Of a stretch of DNA of 51,927 bases, positions 39,455-47,035 are shown one piece after another. The notes under the pieces are model-generated. The model worked only from the letters and a program-made list of their open reading frames with translations. It did not search any database and was not told the origin of the DNA. The stretch is from Streptomyces sp. MH60 (GTDB taxonomy: Bacteria; Actinomycetota; Actinomycetes; Streptomycetales; Streptomycetaceae): assembly GCF_002939385.1 (NCBI RefSeq), contig NZ_MULI01000050.1, positions 1-51,927 on the forward strand. Reading direction: 5' to 3'. The position numbers and the translations under genes were made by a program. Every line of letters starts with the position of its first letter. The first letter of the stretch is position 1.

Positions 39455-40897
39455 TCAGATGATGCCGAACAGGATGCCCGCCGCGAGGATCACCAGGCTC
39501 GTCAGGACGGCCCACTTCACCACGAACCGCGTGTGGTCGCCGAACTCGACCTTGGCCATGCCGACCAGGACGTACACGGCCGGGACGAGCGGGCTGGACA
39601 TGTGCAGCGGCTGGCCGACGATCGAGGCGCGGGCGATCTCCAGGGTCGACACCCCGTGCGCCTGACCGGCCTCCGCGAGCACCGGCAGGACGCCGAAGTA
39701 GAAGCCGTCGTTCGACATGAAGTAGGTGAGCGGCAGGCTCAGCAGGCCGGTGACCAGGCCCATGTGCGGGCCCATGCCGTCGGGGATGGTGTCCACGAGC
39801 CAGTTGGCCATGTGGTCGACCATGCCGGTGCCGGTGAGGACGCCGGTGAAGACGGCGGCGGCGAAGACCATGCCGGAGACGTTCAGGACGTTGTCGGCGT
39901 GAGCCGCGACGCGGGCCTTCTGGTCGGGGATGTGCGGGAAGTTGACCGTGAGGGCGAGCGCGGCGCCGATCAGGAAGAGCACCGGGATCGGCAGCAGCTC
40001 CATGATCATGGCGGTGAGCAGCCCGACCGTGAGCAGCGCGTTGAACCAGTACAGCTTGGGACGCAGCGTGGCCCGGTGGGGGTCGAGGCCCTTGAAGTCG
40101 TCCTCGGTCTCCTCGCCCCGGCCGTCGGAACGGGCCGAGCCGTCCGCCCCGCCGTGAGCGCTGCCGCCACCGGAACCGGAACGCGCACCGGACGCACCGG
40201 CACCCGCACCCGCACCGACCAGCACCGTCTCGCTCTCCGGCACCGACTCGGACTCCCGGCCCAGCGCCTCGTCCAGCGACAGCGTGCCCAGCCGCCGGCG
40301 CTCGCGCAGACCGAGCACGTACGCGAGGACGACGACCGCGACGAGGCCGACGGCCAGGGCCGGGATCATCGGGACGAAGATGTCGGTGGCGTCGACCTTC
40401 AGCGCGGTGGCGGCGCGGGCGGTGGGGCCACCCCAGGGCAGTGTGTTCATCACACCGTTGGCCATCGCCGCGACGCCGGTCATCACGACCAGGCTCATCT
40501 TGAGCCGCTTGTACAGCGGATACATCGCCGAGACCGTGATCATGAAGGTGGTGGAGCCGTCACCGTCCAGCGAGACGATCGCGGCGAGCAGCGCCGTGCC
40601 GACGACGATGCGCATCGGGTCGGCCTTGCAGAACTTCAGGATGGCCCGGACGATCGGGTCGAAGAGCCCGACGTCGATCATCACACCGAAGTAGACGATC
40701 GCGAACATGAGCATCGCCGCGGTGGGGGCGAGGCTGGACACGCCGTCGATGACGTAGTCGCCGAGATGGGCGCCCTTGCCGACGAGCACGCAGAACAGCG
40801 CGGGAATCAGCACGAGCGCCGCGATCGGCGACATCTTCTTCATCATGATCAGGACCAGGAAGGTCGCGATCATGGCGAAGCCGAGGATGGTCAGCAT
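39455..40897 (-). CDS. CitMHS-family metal-citrate transporter
   Basis: A 480-residue membrane protein starting MLTILGFAMIATFLVLIMMKKMSP. Signatures FGVMIDVGLFDPIVR, LDGDGSTTFMITVSAMYPLYKRL, NTLPWGGPTARAATAL, SNDGFYFGVLPVLAEAG and VGQPLHMSSPLVPAVYVLVG match CitMHS proteins, which import citrate complexed to Mg, Ca or Fe. The S. coelicolor homologue (CitSc, as I recall) was reported to take up metal-citrate including Fe(III)-citrate. A hydrophilic Gly/Ser/Ala-rich central loop (about 215-275) is much longer than in Bacillus CitM. The start at 40897 is where the first helix begins. Confidence 0.92.
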   Translation of the reverse strand: MLTILGFAMIATFLVLIMMKKMSPIAALVLIPALFCVLVGKGAHLGDYVIDGVSSLAPTAAMLMFAIVYFGVMIDVGLFDPIVRAILKFCKADPMRIVVGTALLAAIVSLDGDGSTTFMITVSAMYPLYKRLKMSLVVMTGVAAMANGVMNTLPWGGPTARAATALKVDATDIFVPMIPALAVGLVAVVVLAYVLGLRERRRLGTLSLDEALGRESESVPESETVLVGAGAGAGASGARSGSGGGSAHGGADGSARSDGRGEETEDDFKGLDPHRATLRPKLYWFNALLTVGLLTAMIMELLPIPVLFLIGAALALTVNFPHIPDQKARVAAHADNVLNVSGMVFAAAVFTGVLTGTGMVDHMANWLVDTIPDGMGPHMGLVTGLLSLPLTYFMSNDGFYFGVLPVLAEAGQAHGVSTLEIARASIVGQPLHMSSPLVPAVYVLVGMAKVEFGDHTRFVVKWAVLTSLVILAAGILFGII

Positions 40898-40906
40898 GAG
40901 TGAGTA

Positions 40907-40961
40907 CCTAACGTTCGCCCTTGAACATCCCACCGGGGCAGGCGGTGCGAGCGACGTTAGG
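40907..40961. promoter_or_regulatory. Inverted repeat with ACGTTA elements upstream of the citrate transporter
   Basis: CCTAACGTTCGC (40907-40918) and GCGACGTTAGG (40951-40961) are inverted copies differing by one missing base. Further ACGTT-type elements follow at about 40974-40990. They lie 10-90 nt upstream of the transporter start and could bind a response regulator controlling citrate uptake. Confidence 0.4.
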
Positions 40962-41020
40962 TGGCGCGAGGGAGCGTTAACAAGACGTTGACATGCGAGC
41001 AATAAGCGCAGAACTCCAGG

Positions 41021-43264
41021 TCACAGCTCTGCGCCGGTCAGTGGCGTGAGCGTGACGGGTACGCCGTTGAGGACGGCGTTGCCCGAGAGCGGGTCGAGCG
41101 TGCCGCCGTCGAGGAGCTGGTTGACGTTGGCGCCGGGATCGGCGGCGGCGTGCGTCTGGCGGGTGCCGGGCCGGTCGTGGCCCCAGCCGTGCGGGATGCT
41201 GACCACGCCGGGCCGGACGCTGTCGGTGACCTCGGCGGGGACGGTCACCGCTCCCCCGGGCCCCGTCACGCGCACCGGTTGCGCGGCGCGCACACCCAGC
41301 CGTTCGGCGTCCTCGGGATGCACGTGCAGGGTGCAGCGGTTGGAGCCGCCGGTCAGGGCGGGGACGTTGTGCATCCAGCTGTTGTTGGAGCGCAGGTGGC
41401 GGCGGCCGACCAGGACGAGCCCGGCGGCTCGTTCGGCGCGGGCCCGCACGAGGCGCGGCAGGTCGGCGGCGATCGGGCCCGGCAGCAGCTCCACCTTGCC
41501 GCTGCGGGTCTTCAGCGGCTGCGGCAGGCGCGGGCGCAGCGGGCCGAGGTCGATGCCGTGCGGGTGGGCGAGGAGGCGTTCCAGGGTCAGTCCGTCCGGT
41601 CGGGCGCCGAAGCCGTCGCCGTAGGGGCCGAGGCGGAGCATCAGGTCCAGGCGCCGCTCGGGACCGTTCTCACCGGTCAGTTGTGCGGTGAGTGCGCCGG
41701 GGTCGCGGCCGTGCACGGGTGAGTGCGGCTCCCGTACGGCCTTGGCGAGGGACTGCTCGATCACCAGGGCGTCCACGGCGGCGGGGTCGGTGCCGTGCGC
41801 GCCGGTGACGGCCAGGGTGAGCCGGGCGAGGATCTCCGACTCGGCCATCCTGCCGGGCTCCAGCGGGACGGCGGGGCGGGTGTAGCGGACCTGGTTGCGC
41901 ACGGCGAGGGTGTTGAAGGCGAAGTCGTGGTGCGGGCTCTGGGCCGGCGGGGGCGGCGGCAGGACGACGTGGGCGTGCCGCGAGGTCTCGTTGAGGTAGG
42001 GGTCGACGCTCACCATGAAGTCGAGGGAGCCCAGCGCCTTGTCGAGCCGGTCGCCGTCGGGCGCGGACAGGACCGGGTTGGCGGCGACGGTGAGCAGCGC
42101 GCGGACCGGTTCGCCGGTGCCGGTGGCGGTGTCGATCTCCTCGGCGAGGGCGGACAGCGGCAGCTCGCCCTTCGCCTCGGGGTGTCCGCTCACCCGGGAG
42201 TGCCAGCGGCCGAGCGCGAACCCGCGGCCGGGTCCGGCGGGGCGCGGGGTCCGGTCGGTGGCGGCCTGCGGGAAGAGCGCGCCGCCGGGCCGGTCGAGGT
42301 TGCCGGTGAGGATGTTGAGGACGTCCACGAGCCAGCTGGCGAGGGTGCCGTGCGGGACGGTGCAGCTGCCGATGCGGCCGTAGACGGCGGCGGTGGGGGC
42401 GGCGGCGAGTTCCCGGGCGAGCGCGCGGGTCACGTCCGGTGCCACGTCGCAGGCGGCGGCGACGGACTCGGGGGTGAAGTCGCGCACGGCGTCCCGGACT
42501 TCGCCGACCCCCTCGACGTGCGGGGCGAGCGCGCCGAGGTCGACCAGGTCCTCCTCGTACAGCACGTGGGCCACCGCGGCCAGCAGCAGCGCGTCGGTGC
42601 CGGGGCGGATCGCCACGTGCCGGTCGGCGAGCTTCGCGGTGCGGGTGCGGCGCGGGTCGATGACCGTGAGGGTGGCGCCGCGGGCCTTCAGGGCCTTGAG
42701 CCGGCCGGGGAAGTCGGGGGCGGTGCACAGACTGCCGTTGGACTCCAGCGGGTTGGCGCCGATCAGGAGCAGGTGGCCGGTGCGGTCGAGGTCGGGCACC
42801 GGGATGGCGTTCGCGTCGCCGAAGAGCAGTCCGCTGGAGACGTGCTTGGGCATCTGGTCGAGGGTGGACGCGGTGAAGAGGCTGCGGCTGCCGAGGGCGC
42901 CGAGCAGGACGTTCGGGTAGAGGGCGCCGGCCACGGTGTGGACGTTGGGGTTGCCGAGGACCACGCCGACGGAGTGCGGCCCGTACCGCTCGACGAGGGG
43001 CCGGACGCCGGCGGCGACCGCGTCGAACGCCTCCTCCCAGGTGGCCTCGCGCAGGGCACCGTCCCTGCGCACCAGGGGCGCGCGCAGCCGGTCGGGGTCG
43101 GAGTCGACGGCCCCGAAGGAGGCGCCCTTGGGGCAGATGAAACCGCGGCTGAAGACGTCGTCCCGGTCGCCGCGGGCGGCGGTGACCGTGGTGCCGTCGA
43201 CGGTGAGGGCCAGGCCGCAGGTGGCCTCGCACAGGGGGCAGATTCGCAGGGCGGTGCGGGGCAC
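41021..43264 (-). CDS. Molybdopterin-dependent oxidoreductase
   Basis: A 747-residue protein of the DMSO-reductase superfamily. Cys9, Cys12, Cys16 and Cys44 (CPLCEATC...FICPKG) bind a [4Fe-4S] cluster. Molybdopterin-binding segments include LLIGANPLESNG, VIDPRRTRTA, GRIGSCTVPHG and the C-terminal RSNNSWMHNVPAL...VSIPHGWGHD domain. In the region where the Mo ligand sits (DQMPKHVSSGLLFG) there is Ser but no Cys or Sec. It resembles nitrate reductase/formate dehydrogenase alpha-like proteins of actinobacteria; the substrate is unknown. The GTG at 43264 follows GGGAGGA. An operator-like site lies about 80-95 nt upstream. Confidence 0.85.
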   Translation of the reverse strand: MPRTALRICPLCEATCGLALTVDGTTVTAARGDRDDVFSRGFICPKGASFGAVDSDPDRLRAPLVRRDGALREATWEEAFDAVAAGVRPLVERYGPHSVGVVLGNPNVHTVAGALYPNVLLGALGSRSLFTASTLDQMPKHVSSGLLFGDANAIPVPDLDRTGHLLLIGANPLESNGSLCTAPDFPGRLKALKARGATLTVIDPRRTRTAKLADRHVAIRPGTDALLLAAVAHVLYEEDLVDLGALAPHVEGVGEVRDAVRDFTPESVAAACDVAPDVTRALARELAAAPTAAVYGRIGSCTVPHGTLASWLVDVLNILTGNLDRPGGALFPQAATDRTPRPAGPGRGFALGRWHSRVSGHPEAKGELPLSALAEEIDTATGTGEPVRALLTVAANPVLSAPDGDRLDKALGSLDFMVSVDPYLNETSRHAHVVLPPPPPAQSPHHDFAFNTLAVRNQVRYTRPAVPLEPGRMAESEILARLTLAVTGAHGTDPAAVDALVIEQSLAKAVREPHSPVHGRDPGALTAQLTGENGPERRLDLMLRLGPYGDGFGARPDGLTLERLLAHPHGIDLGPLRPRLPQPLKTRSGKVELLPGPIAADLPRLVRARAERAAGLVLVGRRHLRSNNSWMHNVPALTGGSNRCTLHVHPEDAERLGVRAAQPVRVTGPGGAVTVPAEVTDSVRPGVVSIPHGWGHDRPGTRQTHAAADPGANVNQLLDGGTLDPLSGNAVLNGVPVTLTPLTGAEL

Positions 43265-43342
43265 GGGTCCTCCCGGAAGGCGGCGGTCCGCTCTGGGCGG
43301 CGGTCCGCTCTGATCGGCGGTGGCGCTCTCTGCCCGGCGAGC

Positions 43343-43360
43343 ATACCGACCGGTAGGCAT
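43343..43360. promoter_or_regulatory. Putative TetR operator upstream of the molybdopterin oxidoreductase
   Basis: ATACCGACCGGTAGGCAT differs at one base from the 18-mer at 16370-16387. It sits between the TetR gene (stop 43423) and the oxidoreductase start (43264). Confidence 0.65.
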
Positions 43361-43422
43361 GGTGGGGAGGGGGCGGGCGAACGGCGGCAGGGGCGGGCGG
43401 ACGGTCGTGCCGCTCCGCCGCG

Positions 43423-44040
43423 TCAGTCGAGTACCCGACCGAGATAGGCCCGCAGCAGCTCCCGGGCCTCCTCGATGATCTTCTCGTCCCCGTCCGGTGC
43501 GACCCGGAAGGCGAGTTGCACGAGGGTGTCGGCGGTCTCCACGGCGACGAGGAAGACGCGGCGCAGGTCGTCGTCGGGGCGGCGGCCCAGGTGGCCGGAG
43601 AGCAGTTCGGTGAGCCGCTCGGCGACGCGGTGGTTGGGGACGGCGTGGCGGTCGCCGACCGGTATCTGGTTGCCGAAGTCGATCAAGGAGAAGCCGGGCG
43701 CGGTCCGCTTCATCGCCAGGTACTCGTCGAGTACGGCGTCCAGCGCACCGCGCCAGCCGCCGTCGCCCGCCTCCGTCAGCCGGTCGGTCACGCGCTCCGC
43801 GTAGCGCTCCAGATTGCGCTGGGCCAGGGCGTCGGCCATCTGCCGCTTGTTGCCGAAGAAGCGGTACACGGACCCGATGGGGACGTCCGCGCGCTGCGCC
43901 ACGGCCCGGGTGCTCAGGGCGTCGTAGCCCACCTCGTCGAGGAGGTCGGCGCAGGCGTCGAGGATCCGGGTCAGCCGTTCGGCGCTGCGCCGCTGCACGG
44001 GGGCACGGCGGAGCGGGGTCGCGTGGGACACGGTCCTCAT
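43423..44040 (-). CDS. TetR-family regulator upstream of the molybdopterin oxidoreductase
   Basis: A 205-residue TetR protein. The HTH is RILDACADLLDEVGYDALSTRAVAQRADVPIGSVYRFFGNKRQMADAL (about 24-71) and the C-terminal domain is helical. The ATG at 44040 has GGGAGGG upstream. It precedes the molybdopterin oxidoreductase on the same strand with 158 nt between, where the operator-like site lies. It may control that gene and itself; another TetR (18726) with matching sites is an alternative controller. Confidence 0.88.
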   Translation of the reverse strand: MRTVSHATPLRRAPVQRRSAERLTRILDACADLLDEVGYDALSTRAVAQRADVPIGSVYRFFGNKRQMADALAQRNLERYAERVTDRLTEAGDGGWRGALDAVLDEYLAMKRTAPGFSLIDFGNQIPVGDRHAVPNHRVAERLTELLSGHLGRRPDDDLRRVFLVAVETADTLVQLAFRVAPDGDEKIIEEARELLRAYLGRVLD

Positions 44041-44143
44041 GATGCCCTCCCGGCCCGGACGGGTGAACCGTGACCTCCGGTACCGCCGGGGGCACCGCCC
44101 GGCCCCGGCGTCCCGGCGCACCCGGTGGGCACGGCGGCCCCGC

Positions 44144-44713
44144 TCACCGGTCCGCCGCCGGTTCGGTGACCGTCAGCCCCTCGACCTCCTCCGGCCGCGT
44201 CGCGCCGGTCGGCTCGGCGTCCGACGCCGTGACGTCCGCCGTGCTCTCGACGGGCTCGCCGTCGACGGCCCAGACGGTGTCGTCGTCGGCGTACAGGCGG
44301 ACCGTGACCTGGTGCGTGCCGCGCGGGACCAGGCCGGCGGGGATGCGGTAGTGGGGGCCGCGCAGGCGGGTGAGGAGGTCGCCGTCGAGGAAGAGGTGGG
44401 CGACGCCGCGGCCGGCCACCGCCTTCGCCTCCGCGTCGTCCGGCGAGAACCGGAAGTCGCGGACGGTCAGGCGGACGTCCCAGCTGTCGTCGGCCTCGGG
44501 CTGCACCTCGATCCCGACCTCGGGGGCGTGCTCGGCCTCCGCCTCCCGGTAGCGCCGGCCCTCCTCGTCGGTGGCGTCGATCAGCTTGCCCACCGGCGTG
44601 GCCGCATCACCGGCCTTCGGTTCCTCCACGTCACCGGAGCCGCAGCCCGCCGATCCCGTCAACAGCAGGACACAGACCGCGAGCACGGCGAGCACTCCCC
44701 GCGTCCACGACAT
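44144..44713 (-). CDS. Putative lipoprotein
   Basis: A 189-residue secreted lipoprotein. The signal peptide ends in the lipobox LTGSAGC, giving a lipidated Cys24. The mature part has beta-rich segments (DSWDVRLTVRDFRFSPDDA and GLVPRGTHQVTVRLYADDDTVWAVDG) suggesting an immunoglobulin-like or cupredoxin-like fold, and an acidic C-terminus. No copper ligands are obvious. TAGTCT lies 6 nt before the ATG, so it is probably leaderless. Function unknown. Confidence 0.78.
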   Translation of the reverse strand: MSWTRGVLAVLAVCVLLLTGSAGCGSGDVEEPKAGDAATPVGKLIDATDEEGRRYREAEAEHAPEVGIEVQPEADDSWDVRLTVRDFRFSPDDAEAKAVAGRGVAHLFLDGDLLTRLRGPHYRIPAGLVPRGTHQVTVRLYADDDTVWAVDGEPVESTADVTASDAEPTGATRPEEVEGLTVTEPAADR

Positions 44714-44848
44714 GACGCGAGACTAGAACACGGGTCCGACACTCCGGATCCCCCGGGGGTCTGGTTCCGGTCATCCTCACGGCGTACGCCCGAGAAGGCG
44801 CGGAGCGGGGAAGTCCTCTTGTGCCCCCTTGCGCGCGGGAAACCGCAA

Positions 44849-44868
44849 TCCTACGGTGTGCCATAGGA
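44849..44868. promoter_or_regulatory. Near-palindrome upstream of hmgA
   Basis: TCCTACGGTGTGCCATAGGA: arms TCCTAcGG and CCaTAGGA pair at 7 of 8 positions around TGTG. It lies 33 nt before the hmgA start and is a candidate operator. Confidence 0.55.
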
Positions 44869-44901
44869 ATCGGCCGGGAACGGATTGCGAGGGAGCGATC
44901 G

Positions 44902-46227
44902 ATGAGCGGGGACGCGCGGAAGACCGCGGAGGGGCTGGCCTATCTGTCCGGTTTCGGCAACGAGCACAGCTCGGAGGCCGTGGCCGGAGCGCTGCCCGAG
45001 GGCCGGAACTCGCCGCAGCGGGCGCCGCTGGGCCTGTACGCGGAGCAGTTGAGCGGCACGGCCTTCACGGAGCCGAGGGCGCGCAACCGGCGCTCCTGGC
45101 TGTACCGGATCCGTCCGTCGGCCGCGCACCCGGCGTTCACCCGCGCCGGCAACGGCGCCCTCCGCACGGCGCCCTTCAACCAGGCCGTGCCCGACCCGAA
45201 CCGGCTGCGGTGGAACCCGCTGCCCCACCCCGGGCCCGCCACGGACTTCGTCGCGGGGCTGTGGACGCTCGGCGGCAACGGCGACGCGACCCAGCGCACC
45301 GGCATGGCCGTGCACCTCTACCACGCGACGGCGTCCATGGAGCGCGTCTTCAGCGACGCGGACGGCGAGCTGCTGATCGTCCCGGAACGCGGCGGACTGC
45401 TGCTGCGCACCGAGTTCGGGCTGCTGCACGCCGAGCCGGGCCATGTGGCACTGGTCCCGCGCGGGGTCCGCTTCCGCGTGGAGCTGCTGGACGAGGACGC
45501 CCGCGGTTACGTCTGCGAGAACTACGGCGCCCCCTTCCAGCTCCCCGACCTGGGCCCGATCGGCGCCAACGGCCTCGCCAACGCCCGGGACTTCCGCGCA
45601 CCGGTCGCCGCCTACGAGGACGACGAGAGCGCGCCGGGCCCGGTGGAGGTGGTCAACAAGTTCTGCGGCAACCTCTGGACCGCCGAGTACGACCACTCCC
45701 CGCTGGACGTCGTCGCCTGGCACGGCAACCACGTGCCGTACGTCTACGACCTGCGCCGCTTCAACGTCATGGGCACCATCTCGTACGACCACCCGGACCC
45801 GTCGATCTTCACGGTGCTCACCTCCCCGTCGGACACGCCGGGCCTGGCGGGCGTGGACTTCGTGGTCTTCGCGCCGCGCTGGCTGGTGGGCGAGGACACC
45901 TTCCGGCCGCCGTACTTCCACCGGAACGTGATGAGCGAGTACATGGGCCTGATCGAGGGCGCCTACGACGCCAAAGCGGAAGGCTTTGTACCGGGCGGCG
46001 GCTCGCTGCACAACATGATGTCCGCGCACGGCCCGGACCGGGAGACCTTCGACCGGGCGAGCGCCGCCGAGCTGAAGCCGCAGCGGATCGACGACGGACT
46101 GGCGTTCATGTTCGAGACCCGGTGGCCGGTGACCCTCACCCCCCAGGCGGCCCGCGGCGAGCACCTGCAACCCCGCTACGACGACGTCTGGCAGGGCCTG
46201 GAGCGGCACTTCCGCCCCTTGCACTGA
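44902..46227 (+). CDS. hmgA: Homogentisate 1,2-dioxygenase
   Basis: A 441-residue Fe(II) dioxygenase opening the ring of homogentisate to maleylacetoacetate in tyrosine/phenylalanine catabolism. Diagnostic segments are YLSGFGNEHSSEAV near the start, NRRSWLYRIRPS, PDPSIFTVLTSPSDTPG, the iron-ligand region RPPYFHRNVMSEYMGLIEG and GGGSLHNMMSAHGPD. Length is normal. GAGGGAG precedes the ATG at 44902. The other pathway genes (isomerase, fumarylacetoacetase) are not adjacent. A UTRA-type GntR follows and a palindrome precedes it. Confidence 0.96.
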   Translation: MSGDARKTAEGLAYLSGFGNEHSSEAVAGALPEGRNSPQRAPLGLYAEQLSGTAFTEPRARNRRSWLYRIRPSAAHPAFTRAGNGALRTAPFNQAVPDPNRLRWNPLPHPGPATDFVAGLWTLGGNGDATQRTGMAVHLYHATASMERVFSDADGELLIVPERGGLLLRTEFGLLHAEPGHVALVPRGVRFRVELLDEDARGYVCENYGAPFQLPDLGPIGANGLANARDFRAPVAAYEDDESAPGPVEVVNKFCGNLWTAEYDHSPLDVVAWHGNHVPYVYDLRRFNVMGTISYDHPDPSIFTVLTSPSDTPGLAGVDFVVFAPRWLVGEDTFRPPYFHRNVMSEYMGLIEGAYDAKAEGFVPGGGSLHNMMSAHGPDRETFDRASAAELKPQRIDDGLAFMFETRWPVTLTPQAARGEHLQPRYDDVWQGLERHFRPLH

Positions 46228-46254
46228 GGATTCCCCTACCGGTACGGATGGCCC

Positions 46255-47004
46255 GTGACCTCCTTCGCCCCGGACTCCATCGTCCTGAACCGCAAGCTGC
46301 CGCTCTGGTACCAGGTGTCGCAGTCGCTGCGCGCCTCGATACTCGGCCGCTCGCCCCGGGACCCGCTGCGCCTGCCCACCGAGGAGCAGTTGGCCGGGCA
46401 CTACGGGGTGAGCGTGCTGACCATGCGGCAGGCGCTGAAGGAGCTGGAGGACGAGGGGCTGATCACCCGCCACCGCCGGCGGGGCACGTTCATCGAGCCG
46501 CACGCCCGGCGGGGCGCCCCGGTGCGGCTGCTCGGCTCGGTGGACGCGATCGTGGCGCAGCAGTCCGGCATGAAGGCGGAACTGCTGGACCACGGCACCG
46601 CCGCCGTGCCCCCCGAACTCGCCGAGTTCTTCCCGGAGATGGCGGAGGTGGCGACGTACCACCGGCTGCGCTGCGACGAGAAGACGGGCGAGCCGACCAA
46701 CCACGCCCGCAACTACGTCCGTCCCGAACTGGCCGGGCGGATCGACGTGGACGACCTCGCCCGGTGGCCGATGACCAAGGTGCTGCGGGACGTGGTGGGC
46801 ATGGACATCAGCCGGATCACGGACACCGTGGAGGCCCGGCTGGCGGACCCGGAGACGGCGCGGCTGCTCGAAGTCCCGCTGCTCAGCCCGATCCTGCACT
46901 ACACGGGCATCACCTACGACACCGCGGGACGGGTCCTCGACGTGGCCGTCATCCACTACCGGGGCGACCGCTTCTCCTTCACGGTCACCCTGGATGCCAC
47001 GTGA
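46255..47004 (+). CDS. GntR-family (HutC/UTRA) regulator
   Basis: A 249-residue regulator. The N-terminal winged HTH (LPLWYQVSQSLRASIL...LRLPTEEQLAGHYGVSVLTMRQALKELEDEGLITRHRRRGTFI, about 14-85) is followed by a UTRA ligand domain (about 100-245). HutC-type regulators often respond to catabolic intermediates; its position 28 nt after hmgA on the same strand suggests control of homogentisate catabolism. The GTG start has TACGGA 6 nt before it, so an internal leaderless promoter is possible. Confidence 0.88.
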   Translation: MTSFAPDSIVLNRKLPLWYQVSQSLRASILGRSPRDPLRLPTEEQLAGHYGVSVLTMRQALKELEDEGLITRHRRRGTFIEPHARRGAPVRLLGSVDAIVAQQSGMKAELLDHGTAAVPPELAEFFPEMAEVATYHRLRCDEKTGEPTNHARNYVRPELAGRIDVDDLARWPMTKVLRDVVGMDISRITDTVEARLADPETARLLEVPLLSPILHYTGITYDTAGRVLDVAVIHYRGDRFSFTVTLDAT

Positions 47005-47035
47005 GGCCCTGGTGCCCCGTCGTACGATGCCCGGC

